Positions 18,744 to 27,218 of a DNA stretch of 64,000 nt are shown here, piece after piece. Where the stretch lies: the NCBI RefSeq assembly GCF_001854405.1, contig NZ_CP017718.1:3038001-3102000 (forward strand). Direction: 5' to 3'. Every line of letters starts with the position of its first letter. The stretch's first letter is position 1. The DNA is from Hyphomonas sp. Mor2 (GTDB taxonomy: Bacteria; Pseudomonadota; Alphaproteobacteria; Caulobacterales; Hyphomonadaceae). A program made the position numbers and the translations under genes. The notes below the pieces were generated by a model that saw nothing but the letters and a program-made list of their open reading frames with translations, made no database searches and was not told the DNA's origin.

Positions 18744-20911
18744 GGGTCGATATCCACCGCCACACGCGCCGCGCTGGGCAGTTTCAAGCCGCTGAGCCAG
18801 GCGGCCATATAGGCGGACAGATCGACATCGCGGGGGGCGGTGATCAGGAAACGCAGGCGGTGGCGTCCGCGCAGGATGCTGATCGGGGCCGGCGCCGGGC
18901 CATAAACGGTGACCCCCTCGCCGTGCGGGGCGGCTTTCCCGGCGAGCAGCCCGATCTCCTGCGCCATCCCGGCATCCGGCGCCGACATGACCAGCGCCGC
19001 CATGCGCCCAAATGGCGGCAGGGTAAGCTCTTCGCGGACATCGCGCTCAATCTTCAGGAAGCCGTCGCGATCACCGGCGGCCAGGGCCTGCATGGCCGGA
19101 TTGTCCGGTTGGTAGGTCTGGATCAGTGCCCGTCCGGGGCGCTCGGCCCGCCCTGCCCGGCCCGCGACCTGGCTGAGCAATTGATAGGTACGCTCCCCTG
19201 CCCTCAGGTCGCCGCCTTGCAGGCCGCTATCAGCATCGACCACGCCGACCAGGGTCAGGTTCGGGAAGTTATGTCCCTTGGCGACAATCTGGGTGCCGAC
19301 CAGGACGTCAATCTCGCCTTCCGCCATGCGCTCGACAATGCCACGTGTCGCCTCGCCGCCCCTGGCCGTATCGGATGAGAAAATCTCGACATTGGCCTCC
19401 GGCAGAAGCACGCGCACTTCCTCAGCCACGCGCTCGACGCCCGGACCGACGCCCATGAGCGAGTCCTTGGCCTCGCACATCGGGCAATTGTCCGGCTTCG
19501 GCATCGACCAGCCAGTGAGGTGACAGACCAGGCGATTGGAGTAGCGGTGCTCGGTCAGCCAGCTTTCCGTGCCCGGGCTTTTCAAACGTTCGCCGCAGGC
19601 CTTGCAAATGACCAGCGGCGCATAGCCCCGCCGGTTCAGGAAGAGCAGGCTTTGCTCGCCGGCCGCATGCGTCGCGACCAGGCCCTTGGCGAGGATCGGC
19701 GAGAGCCAGTTGCCTTGCTCCGGTGTGTTCGAGCGCAGGTCGACCAGATGCATGTCCGGCAACCGCGCGGCGCCCGGGCGCGCGGAGAGCTTGAGGCGCT
19801 GATAGCGCCCACTCTCGGCATTCACGACCGTCTCAAGCGCTGGCGTGGCGGACGCGAGGATCACCGCAGCGTCCTCCAGCTTGGCCCGCATCACGGACAT
19901 GTCGCGGGCATGATAGCGCACGCCGTCTTCCTGCTTGAAACTGCTATCATGCTCCTCGTCGACAATGATCAGTTTCAGATTGGCGAAGGGCAGGAACAGG
20001 GCGGAGCGCGCGCCGGTGACTATCCGGGCCCGGCCATGCGCCACTTCGCGCCAGGCGCGGCGACGTTGCTGGTCGCTCAAGGAGGAATGCCAGGGCGCTG
20101 GCCCGGCCCCGAAGCGCTGCTCAAACCGTTCAAACACGGCCTGGGTGAGGGCGATCTCCGGCAACAGGACCAGGACTTGCGCGGTTGGATCCAAGGCGAG
20201 CGCTTCCGAAATCGCCTCGAAATACACCTCGGTCTTGCCCGAACCGGTAATCCCGTCGAGCAGGAAGGGCGCATAGCCGCCCGCCTTAACGGCATGTCGG
20301 AGGGTTTCCGCGGCTGCGGCTTGTTCCATGGTGAGTTCGGGACCGGATCGATGCGGGTCCGGAGCCGGGTAAGGCTGGTCGGTGGCCAGCGTTTCGGCCC
20401 TCAGGCTGCCCGCGTCTGCAAGCCCTTTCACAACCGAGCTCGACACGCCAGCGGCCCGCGCCAGGTCTGCGGCGCTACCGGGGCCCGTCTCGGCGGCGGC
20501 GGCGAGGACTTTTTCCCGCGCGGCCGTCATGCGATTGGTGCGGTGACCCGTCGGGGCGTAGACGGTCTGAGTCGGTGAAGGCGACAAGCCGCCACGTGCC
20601 CGGAGCGCCATGGCGAGGACCTGACCCGTCCCGGCCACATTGTAGCGGGCGCAAAATTCCACGAACCGACGCATCGATTCACGCATGGGAGGCACATCGA
20701 AGCGATGTTCGATTTCCTTTAAGCGACGTTCAGCAGCATTTGAGTCGTGTTTCGGCAAGTCTGGGAGCACGTCCCACACCACTCCAGTGCGCTCATATTT
20801 GCCGAGCGGGGCGCGGACATAGGTGCCTGGTTCCACATCCATTCCCTCAGGGATCAGATAGTCGAACGGTTCGGGCAGCGGCATCGGGAAGAGGATTCGG
20901 GCCACAGGCAT
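18728..20911 (-). CDS. priA: Primosomal protein N' (replication restart helicase PriA)
   Basis: A 727-residue DEAH-type 3'-5' helicase that recognises stalled forks and reloads the replisome. Seen are the N-terminal 3'-DNA-binding domain (VARILFPMPLPEPFDYLIP), Walker A GITGSGKTEVYF, Walker B DEEHDSSFKQ, and the C-terminal helicase motifs (QIVAKGHNFPNLTLVGV, QVAGRAGRAERPGRALIQT). The zinc-binding insert is unusual. CKAC, a single Cys in CHLTG and CPMC are present, but the intervening Cys pair and one partner Cys expected from typical PriA are replaced (KSPGTESW, CHLTG). Confidence 0.95.
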   Translation of the reverse strand: MPVARILFPMPLPEPFDYLIPEGMDVEPGTYVRAPLGKYERTGVVWDVLPDLPKHDSNAAERRLKEIEHRFDVPPMRESMRRFVEFCARYNVAGTGQVLAMALRARGGLSPSPTQTVYAPTGHRTNRMTAAREKVLAAAAETGPGSAADLARAAGVSSSVVKGLADAGSLRAETLATDQPYPAPDPHRSGPELTMEQAAAAETLRHAVKAGGYAPFLLDGITGSGKTEVYFEAISEALALDPTAQVLVLLPEIALTQAVFERFEQRFGAGPAPWHSSLSDQQRRRAWREVAHGRARIVTGARSALFLPFANLKLIIVDEEHDSSFKQEDGVRYHARDMSVMRAKLEDAAVILASATPALETVVNAESGRYQRLKLSARPGAARLPDMHLVDLRSNTPEQGNWLSPILAKGLVATHAAGEQSLLFLNRRGYAPLVICKACGERLKSPGTESWLTEHRYSNRLVCHLTGWSMPKPDNCPMCEAKDSLMGVGPGVERVAEEVRVLLPEANVEIFSSDTARGGEATRGIVERMAEGEIDVLVGTQIVAKGHNFPNLTLVGVVDADSGLQGGDLRAGERTYQLLSQVAGRAGRAERPGRALIQTYQPDNPAMQALAAGDRDGFLKIERDVREELTLPPFGRMAALVMSAPDAGMAQEIGLLAGKAAPHGEGVTVYGPAPAPISILRGRHRLRFLITAPRDVDLSAYMAAWLSGLKLPSAARVAVDIDPYSFL

Positions 20912-20980
20912 GGGTGTTCCTTAGCAGAGGCCGCGGCCACGGAAACCCGTCATTAAGCATGTTCGACGAAACTCTGCCGT

Positions 20981-21877
20981 ATGGCCTTGCTGGATGGATT
21001 CCTCGACTATGTGCAACGCGAGCAGCGGCTCGCCGACAATACGGTTGAAGCCTATCGTAGCGACCTGGCCGAATTTCTCGGTTTTCTGCGCGGCCATCTA
21101 GAAACCGAGCCCGGTATGCGGGCTTTTGCCGACCTGCAGGCACGCGACATTCGCGCCTTTCTGGCGCAGCGCCGGCGGGACGGGCTGGCGGACGCGTCGA
21201 TTGCCCGCCTTCTGTCGGCGATCAAGAGTTTCTATCGCTGGCTCGATCGGGCGCATGGGGTCGAGAATCCTGAAATTGCCTTCCTGACCGGTCCAAAACG
21301 TGGTCAGCGCCTGCCGCGCCCGGTCTCGGAGACAGCGGCCAGGGACATGCTCGATCAGGCCGAGATTATTCAGGAAGAGCCCTGGATCGCAGCCCGCGAT
21401 GTAGCCGCGCTGAGCCTGATGTATGGCGCCGGATTGCGGATCTCCGAAACCCTGGACCTGCCTGGCGATGTCAAGGCGGCGCCGGACCGGCTACGGATCA
21501 AAGGCAAAGGCGGCAAGGTCCGGATTGTCCCGATCATTCCGGCCGTGCAGGATGTGATCAAGGATTATGCAAAGCTCTGCCCGTACAGCCTGAATGCGCG
21601 CACGCCGCTTTTCTATGGCGCGCGCGGTAAGCGGCTGCAGGCGCCGGTCTTGCGCAAACAGGTGCAGATCCTGCGCGGCGCGCTTGGCCTGACGGAAACC
21701 GCCACACCGCACGCCTTGCGCCACAGTTTCGCGACGCATCTGCTGGCGCATGGGGCTGACTTGCGCGCGATCCAGACCTTGCTCGGGCATGCCAGCCTGT
21801 CGACCACGCAGGTCTATACCGGTGTTGAGGCCGGCCATTTGCGCAAGGTGCATGCGAGCGCCCATCCGCGCGGCTAA
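20981..21877 (+). CDS. xerC: Tyrosine recombinase XerC
   Basis: A 298-residue tyrosine recombinase that, with XerD, resolves chromosome dimers at dif. It has the N-terminal SAM-like core-binding domain (residues ~1-90) and the catalytic domain with Arg in GAGLRISETLDL, Lys in KGKGGKVRIVPI, HxxR in HALRHSFATH, His in LLGHASLSTT and the nucleophile Tyr in QVYTGV. It lies near priA, an arrangement common in alphaproteobacteria. There is no sign of an adjacent att site or prophage, so this is the housekeeping recombinase rather than an integrase. Confidence 0.93.
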   Translation: MALLDGFLDYVQREQRLADNTVEAYRSDLAEFLGFLRGHLETEPGMRAFADLQARDIRAFLAQRRRDGLADASIARLLSAIKSFYRWLDRAHGVENPEIAFLTGPKRGQRLPRPVSETAARDMLDQAEIIQEEPWIAARDVAALSLMYGAGLRISETLDLPGDVKAAPDRLRIKGKGGKVRIVPIIPAVQDVIKDYAKLCPYSLNARTPLFYGARGKRLQAPVLRKQVQILRGALGLTETATPHALRHSFATHLLAHGADLRAIQTLLGHASLSTTQVYTGVEAGHLRKVHASAHPRG

Positions 21878-21970
21878 ATCTTTTCTTTCCGCCCGTTCTT
21901 CCCGCGATAATCCGCCGGACCACCCTGCGCGCAATACTTTGACCCGAACCGAAAAACGGAAACGGGCCCG

Positions 21971-22816
21971 ATGGATTTTTCAACCAAGCTTACCCTGCCT
22001 TATCTGCTTCCGAATCAGACGCAGAAACATGTCACGATGAATGAGAGTCTGCGGCGACTGGATGCGCTCGTGCAGCTCAGTGTAATTTCTGCGACTCTGG
22101 CGTCACCACCGGAGACGCCGGTCGACGGTGACCGCTACATTGTGGGTGCCTCGAGCGAGGGCGATTGGACCGGCGCGGACGGGCAGGTCGCAGCGTATCA
22201 GGACGGCGCCTGGTTATTCTATCCACCGCAGACGGGATGGATGGCGTGGATGGAGGACACGGCCCAGCTCATGGTCTTTGACGGCGCGGCCTGGACACAG
22301 GCCACGGCTTCAGAAGAGACTTCCGACCCGGACATGCTGGGCATCAACACATCGCCTGATGCTTACAACCGGCTGGCCGTGCGCAGCGCCGCGAGTCTGT
22401 TCACGCATGAGGGCGCGGGTCATCAGGTCAAGATCAACAAGGCTGGCGAAAGCGACACGGCGAGCTTGCTATTTCAGTCGAATTGGTCCGGGCGGGCTGA
22501 GATCGGCCTCGCCGGAAGTGACGATTTTCTGCTGAAAGTTTCACCCGACGGCCAGACTTTCGCGCCGGCCCTCCTGGTGCGCGCGAGCACAGGGCACGTG
22601 GGTATCGGGACCTGGTCGCCAACAGCCAGGCTGCATGTGGACGGGGCGCTACGATTGGCGTGTGCGCCCGCCGCGGAATTGCCGGACGCAGCGACGGTGG
22701 GCGCTGGAGGGCTGATGTTTGTAGAGCGAGCTGGGGGCGCGGTGGAGTTGGTTTATTCGGATGGTGTGGTTTGGCGGCTGGTGGGGACGGGGGCTTCCCT
22801 CTCTCAGGGCCTTTAA
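21971..22816 (+). CDS. DUF2793-domain protein (phage/GTA spike-like)
   Basis: A 281-residue protein whose first ~120 residues match the DUF2793 pattern (LPYLLPNQTQKHVTMNESLRRLDALVQL, then PVDGDRYIVGASSEGDW and WMAWMEDTAQLMVFDGAAW). The C-terminal half is beta-rich and Gly/Ala-rich, with a tail-fibre-like stretch (GHVGIGTWSPTARLHVDGALRL). DUF2793 proteins occur in phage and gene-transfer-agent receptor-binding structures. No other structural phage gene is nearby. It sits immediately before the glycan island, which fits a protein that touches surface polysaccharide, but that is inference. Confidence 0.8.
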   Translation: MDFSTKLTLPYLLPNQTQKHVTMNESLRRLDALVQLSVISATLASPPETPVDGDRYIVGASSEGDWTGADGQVAAYQDGAWLFYPPQTGWMAWMEDTAQLMVFDGAAWTQATASEETSDPDMLGINTSPDAYNRLAVRSAASLFTHEGAGHQVKINKAGESDTASLLFQSNWSGRAEIGLAGSDDFLLKVSPDGQTFAPALLVRASTGHVGIGTWSPTARLHVDGALRLACAPAAELPDAATVGAGGLMFVERAGGAVELVYSDGVVWRLVGTGASLSQGL

Positions 22817-22887
22817 GAGGTCACGATGGCACCCATCACGAGCCGTCGCGAGGGCGAGGATTACCTTTTCTGGCGCAGGACCGTGGG

Positions 22888-25413
22888 TTAGAAATGACTC
22901 CACAGCTCATCTATCGTCACCATGTTGAATGGCGGTTTTCGATAGTGATCTATATTCGAAAAATGAGTTGAAGAATCGCCAACTCCGAAATTGTAGATCA
23001 AGCGCTCAGTAGATCGCTTATGGGTCAGGTTGCGTTGTCCAGCCAAAAAGCAGAGCACCTCATCCCAAGCGAAGAACTTTGGCAATGTCGAACTGGGTTG
23101 TCGGCCCGGCGTGACGTCGATATGCGAAAGAACATCAGCAGTCAGCTGGGACGAGATATAGGACTTGTACTCGTCCTCGCTCATCAAGTACGCGTCGAGC
23201 AGTGACGGCCAAAGCGGCATTAGCTTTTCGCGCGTGGACGCCCAGCCCCAACCCTGGAATCTACCGATCGGGCCAGCCTCTTCACTTTTGGTCAGAAATG
23301 GATGCCCATAGACGGAAAAGACTGAATCGTCGTTTTCGATTTGATCCAATTCATAGCCGAAGCCATTCAAAGCGTTTCGAGTGGGAAAACAGTCGTCCTC
23401 CAGAAATAGAACGCGTTCATACATTTCGAACATTTTCCTCATGGAGATGATCATCATCTTCCTGAAGCCGTAGTTTCCCCGATTTCGATGAATCTGTTTT
23501 ACGGGAAAACTCGACACACATTTTTCGGTCCTGTCTAGTTTTTCGCGTTTCTTCGGATTGCCTTGATCTCCGTCGATCCAAACGTGTGTGTTCTCGAGTC
23601 CATCTTGCAGGAGAAGGCTCTCCAATACATGCTCCACGCTTTCTGACCGATCGAAAGTATATACCGCAATACCGAGAGGTTTCTTGGCCGTGTGATTTTT
23701 GTAAATCGATTCCCGGATCTGGGGTTGCGATGCGATCTTCGACCGGACCGATCGATTTGGGACAGGCCTTTGTAGATCGGGAGGCACAACGTGTGTTTTT
23801 TGCTTTGGAGTCGGAAAGCCTCGCTCGTCCAGCACTAAGTCGCCACGCTTGACGAGCGTTCTTCGATTGAACGCAAATCGCAACGGTTTTAATGTGAAGA
23901 TTGTCTTGAGGCGCGGCGCCAATGCGTCATTCATCTCGGAGATTTGTTCTTGAACCAGAGAGTATTTGGCCGTGATTTCTTGGTTTCGGTTCGACAATTT
24001 TTGCGTGCGTTCTTGTAAAGCCTGAAGTTCTTGTTCCAGCTTGCGAATAAATCGTTCTCGATCAATAGTTTGAGCTGCTGCATCTGTTTTCTTCTGCGTC
24101 TGCTCAAACAGTGCGGTTTCTAGGCCTGTATTTTTCATCTCGAGTCTAGATATGACGCTCTCGAGGCGAGCGTTGTCGGATTCGAGCAGTTCATTCTTGG
24201 AAAGAACGGATTCCAAGGCGGATTTTTCGTTGGCGAGTTTGTCGCGTTCCTCAACTAGCTGACCGCGCTGATCTCTCAAATACTCAACCATCGCGGCCAT
24301 TTCAGACTTCTGACTCCGTAACTCCCGCAACTGTTCCTCAGATTCCACAAATTTGTTGCTCTCCGCCAAGAGACGATCGCTCTCAATGCGTAGTGCGTCT
24401 CGCTGAATTCGAAGAGAATCGGCGGTTGCAGAAAGCTCGGACTTTTGCTTCCAGAGATGCTTTCTTTCATCCAACAATCCATCGCGTTCGTTCTTGATCG
24501 TTTGACGGTCATGACGAAGGATTTCGACAGTGGCGGAGAGTTCTGATTTTTGACTCCATAAACTCTGGAATTGTTCATGTGTGTTTTCGATCTGGTGTGT
24601 CAGTGAGACCAATTGCTGCGCCATCGACGCTATTTGTTCGTTAGAGCTTTTCTCGAGCTCCCGTTGCAATTGCGCCTGTCGCGTCCAGACGGCTTGGGAT
24701 GTTATTCCAATTAAATCTAAGGCTTTTGCTTTTTGAACACGCCCCGACGGAGTGTAACCCATGATTTTCATCTGTTCCTTGAACAGAAAACTCACAAGAT
24801 TGAGTTCGTCGTGACTCAGGCTTGCCACGTTTTTCTTGTTCGATCCCGTGTGAAAGAATTGGCGGTTAACGGCTTGCAAATCCGAAAAACTGGGAATTTC
24901 GCTGCCTGTTTGTTCCATTCCAAGAAATTCTGAAAGTTCAGAGGCAACGGATTGCGGATCGGCCACCAAACGCTCGAAATGAACGAGAAATGTGTTCTTC
25001 CTTTTATGAGCGCTCCAAGCATTTACATGCTTTCCCCATGACCCAAACGCGGTTGCGCCTAAAATGGTTTCCAGGCGCTGCAAATCCAGTTCGGAGTAGT
25101 TCGAAAGGTAGTTATGGTACGACACCACGACTGAGCGCGGATCACGAACTAAATAGATGGTTTTTGCTTCGTCCTGTGGTGGGCCATGAGTTTTAATCAA
25201 GACTCGTTCAGACGAATTCGAAGATTCCTTGTAGAACGCACTCCAGGATTGCGAATAGGTTTCGTGGCCAACAATATTACGAAATTCTTCCTGTTCTCCG
25301 ATATCCTGCGTGTCATTATATTGAGAATATGACCGTAAATTAAAACAGGCGTTTAGAAGAACACGTAAAAAGGTGTTGCCCGACCGCGGGTAGGACGCAA
25401 TCCAAACAATCAT
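22888..25413 (-). CDS. Sulfotransferase / coiled-coil / glycosyltransferase fusion protein
   Basis: An 841-residue three-part protein. Residues 1-~222 are a PAPS-dependent sulfotransferase: 5'-phosphosulfate loop YPRSGNT at 8-14, KTHGP at 74-78, and the 3'-phosphate motif RDPRSVVVSY at 90-99. Residues ~245-500 form a long charged coiled coil with three copies of a QKSE[LM]-centred repeat (near 288, 323, 368). Residues ~578-841 look like a GT-A glycosyltransferase of the GT2/GNT-I type (GIAVYTFDRSE, WIDGD at 612-616, acidic metal site FLEDDCFP around 670-677, then GWGWASTREK). It is 98 bases downstream of cysH on the same strand. The predicted role is sulfation and extension of a glycan; the substrate is unknown. 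No frameshift is seen, so the fusion appears real. Confidence 0.85.
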   Translation of the reverse strand: MIVWIASYPRSGNTFLRVLLNACFNLRSYSQYNDTQDIGEQEEFRNIVGHETYSQSWSAFYKESSNSSERVLIKTHGPPQDEAKTIYLVRDPRSVVVSYHNYLSNYSELDLQRLETILGATAFGSWGKHVNAWSAHKRKNTFLVHFERLVADPQSVASELSEFLGMEQTGSEIPSFSDLQAVNRQFFHTGSNKKNVASLSHDELNLVSFLFKEQMKIMGYTPSGRVQKAKALDLIGITSQAVWTRQAQLQRELEKSSNEQIASMAQQLVSLTHQIENTHEQFQSLWSQKSELSATVEILRHDRQTIKNERDGLLDERKHLWKQKSELSATADSLRIQRDALRIESDRLLAESNKFVESEEQLRELRSQKSEMAAMVEYLRDQRGQLVEERDKLANEKSALESVLSKNELLESDNARLESVISRLEMKNTGLETALFEQTQKKTDAAAQTIDRERFIRKLEQELQALQERTQKLSNRNQEITAKYSLVQEQISEMNDALAPRLKTIFTLKPLRFAFNRRTLVKRGDLVLDERGFPTPKQKTHVVPPDLQRPVPNRSVRSKIASQPQIRESIYKNHTAKKPLGIAVYTFDRSESVEHVLESLLLQDGLENTHVWIDGDQGNPKKREKLDRTEKCVSSFPVKQIHRNRGNYGFRKMMIISMRKMFEMYERVLFLEDDCFPTRNALNGFGYELDQIENDDSVFSVYGHPFLTKSEEAGPIGRFQGWGWASTREKLMPLWPSLLDAYLMSEDEYKSYISSQLTADVLSHIDVTPGRQPSSTLPKFFAWDEVLCFLAGQRNLTHKRSTERLIYNFGVGDSSTHFSNIDHYRKPPFNMVTIDELWSHF
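23914..24681 (-). repeat. Coiled-coil region with internal QKSE repeats
   Basis: This part of the sulfotransferase-glycosyltransferase fusion encodes about 255 residues of Glu/Lys/Gln/Leu-rich heptads. Three related blocks, WSQKSELSATVEILR, WKQKSELSATADSLR and RSQKSEMAAMVEYLR, start at residues 286, 321 and 366. The first spacing of 35 equals five heptads. This suggests duplication within a rod that separates the two catalytic domains. Confidence 0.7.
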
Positions 25414-25511
25414 GATATTCTTCCTAAGTTAGAGTGGCGTTCGAGCTCGAGCCGATTAAAGTCGATGCCTGAAACCGGTCCGGCGGATTCGATCATTGGC
25501 TGGGAAACGGT

Positions 25512-26297
25512 CTAAGTGTGGATACCGCATTCCGTTTTGTCGATTCCGCTCCATCTGCCGGACCGAGGGTCTTGTCCAGTCTGAATCTTCGATGTGCAAG
25601 GAAAGCAACCGATCGATGCGTAGCCCTTCGAAAGTAGTGGATGTTCCGGAAGATTGTTCGCGGAGTGATATTCTGCAATGTTCTTCGCCGTCCAGTTCGC
25701 CAATGGAGTGAGTTTCAATCGACTGGCGTCTTTCTCGACGATCGACAGGAGTGATCTTTGGTCGGACTGGAACCTCTTGCGGCCATTTATCCATGTTTGA
25801 AATGGCTGCAATGCCCTGTCCAACACATCGCTTTTCCTCAATTGGCAACACTTATTTGGCGAGACGCCGCTTAAATTGCCGAGTGGATCGATCCGATCTA
25901 TGTCGGTCTTTCGTGGGTGAACGCGACGCACATCCTCCAGTCCTAATCGATGTTGAAGCATTGTGCTGAATCTCAATGTCTCTCCGAATAATTTTCCGGT
26001 ATCAATCAGTATTATAGGTGTCGCGGGAGCAATCTGTGCGAGCATGTGCAAAAGAACAGCGGATTCAGCACCGAAAGAAGATACGGCGCATACTTTGCCG
26101 AAAAAGGAGTTGTCGAACGCATCCTCAATAATTTGTAGTGGTGTTAGTTGCTCATACCTGTCATTGAGGTGAGAGATTTTTTGAGCGTGCTCTAGGTTCG
26201 ATGGCTCGGAAGGAGTTGGTTGATTTTCGATGAGTGTAGTCACAGTTTCTGCCGGTCCTTGGTACGCTACGTTCAAGCGCGCGGTGAATAAAACCAC
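25512..26297 (-). CDS. cysH: Adenylyl-sulfate (APS) reductase, CysH family
   Basis: Up to 261 residues. It reduces APS (PAPS in other members) to sulfite and AMP using thioredoxin. Seen are SSFGAESAVLLHM (71-84), LIDTGKLFGETLRF (97-110), the iron-sulfur Cys pairs CC at 150-151 and CFPC at 231-234, GRKRFQ at 172-177, and the catalytic C-terminal KTECGIH with Cys257. The CC...CxxC pattern marks the [4Fe-4S] APS-reductase type. The divergent glycosyltransferase starts only 39 bases away, so an internal GTG at 26243 may be the true start. cysI, cysD, cysN and cysG are not adjacent. It precedes the sulfotransferase fusion on the same strand. Confidence 0.93.
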   Translation of the reverse strand: MVLFTARLNVAYQGPAETVTTLIENQPTPSEPSNLEHAQKISHLNDRYEQLTPLQIIEDAFDNSFFGKVCAVSSFGAESAVLLHMLAQIAPATPIILIDTGKLFGETLRFSTMLQHRLGLEDVRRVHPRKTDIDRIDPLGNLSGVSPNKCCQLRKSDVLDRALQPFQTWINGRKRFQSDQRSLLSIVEKDASRLKLTPLANWTAKNIAEYHSANNLPEHPLLSKGYASIGCFPCTSKIQTGQDPRSGRWSGIDKTECGIHT

Positions 26298-26336
26298 CTC
26301 CGCACCTATAAGTTCCTCTTCTTAGCTAGCCTCGTC

Positions 26337-27218
26337 ATGTCCGATCAAGAGATAGTTGCGCCTCGAGTCATGTTTATGAACGAATCTCCCATGATAAGCA
26401 TCGTAACGCCAGTTTTGAATGGCGCCCGTTACATTGCTGCATTGATCGACTCCCTGCAGCGACAGAGCTTTCCGGTGTGGGAGCATATTGTCGTCGATGG
26501 TGGCTCTTCCGACTCGACAATCGACTGCGTAAAATCAATGTACGCTGGTGATACGCGAGTTACGCTGATCGAGCGACCAGGATTGGGTCAATACGCCTCA
26601 GTGATCGAAGGCTTGAAGGCGAGCCGTGGGTCAATACTGGGGTGGCAAAACGCAGATGACATGTATACGCCATGGGCGTTCTCGGCCATCGCGCGGTACC
26701 ACGCAAAGACGAATGCCGATTGGATGACAGGGTTGCCTGGTTGCTGGGACGGTACCGGGGACTTGCGATTTGTGCGACCCTATGGATGGTATCCCAGAAT
26801 GCTAATCAAAAATGGTTGGTTCCACGCCAATCTACTCGGTTTCATCCAGCAAGAGAGCATTTTTTTTAGCCGGGAGGCGTTTGAGAGCCTTTCCGAACTT
26901 GATCTCGGGGATGTTGAAGGGGCTAAACTTGCAGGCGATTACATGCTCTGGAAACGGCTCGCGCGAAACTACCGTTTGAAAGTTTTGCCAACCGTGATTT
27001 CTGGTTTCCGTCGGCACGAAAACAATCGTTCGAGTTTGGGTATTGAGGACTACATGAGTGAGGTTCGGCAGGACGGAGGGAGATTTTTCCCAGGGCCACT
27101 GTCGGCAATGTTCAGGCAGATCTTTCGTTGTTTGTCCGCTTGTTATTCTTTGCAGCGAGTGGAAACGGAAGACCGAGCGCTCAATTTGTGCGTGTCTGAC
27201 GAGTCGCAGAGAAAATGA
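26337..27218 (+). CDS. Family-2 glycosyltransferase
   Basis: A 293-residue GT-A glycosyltransferase with no membrane segments. The opening ISIVTPVLNGARYIAALIDSLQRQ, the VVDGGSSDSTIDCV nucleotide site and the acidic GWQNADDMYTPW motif (metal/donor binding) are typical of GT2. Initiation may instead be at ATGs 26373 or 26379, since the catalytic domain begins at about residue 20. It overlaps the next glycosyltransferase by ATGA at 27215-27218. Donor and acceptor cannot be read from sequence; context places it in polymer assembly of the glycan island. Confidence 0.88.
   Translation: MSDQEIVAPRVMFMNESPMISIVTPVLNGARYIAALIDSLQRQSFPVWEHIVVDGGSSDSTIDCVKSMYAGDTRVTLIERPGLGQYASVIEGLKASRGSILGWQNADDMYTPWAFSAIARYHAKTNADWMTGLPGCWDGTGDLRFVRPYGWYPRMLIKNGWFHANLLGFIQQESIFFSREAFESLSELDLGDVEGAKLAGDYMLWKRLARNYRLKVLPTVISGFRRHENNRSSLGIEDYMSEVRQDGGRFFPGPLSAMFRQIFRCLSACYSLQRVETEDRALNLCVSDESQRK

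Noticed and set aside
19520-20578. Plus-strand 352-codon open frame inside priA
   Set aside because: priA is unambiguous on the other strand; the frame product is low-complexity with no recognisable motif.
20981-21877. xerC as the integrase of a mobile island carrying the glycan locus
   Set aside because: The protein has the chromosomal XerC pattern and sits near priA as in other alphaproteobacteria; no att repeats, tRNA or transfer genes are visible.
25456-25851. Minus-strand 131-codon frame inside cysH
   Set aside because: Out-of-frame shadow of the complete APS reductase gene.
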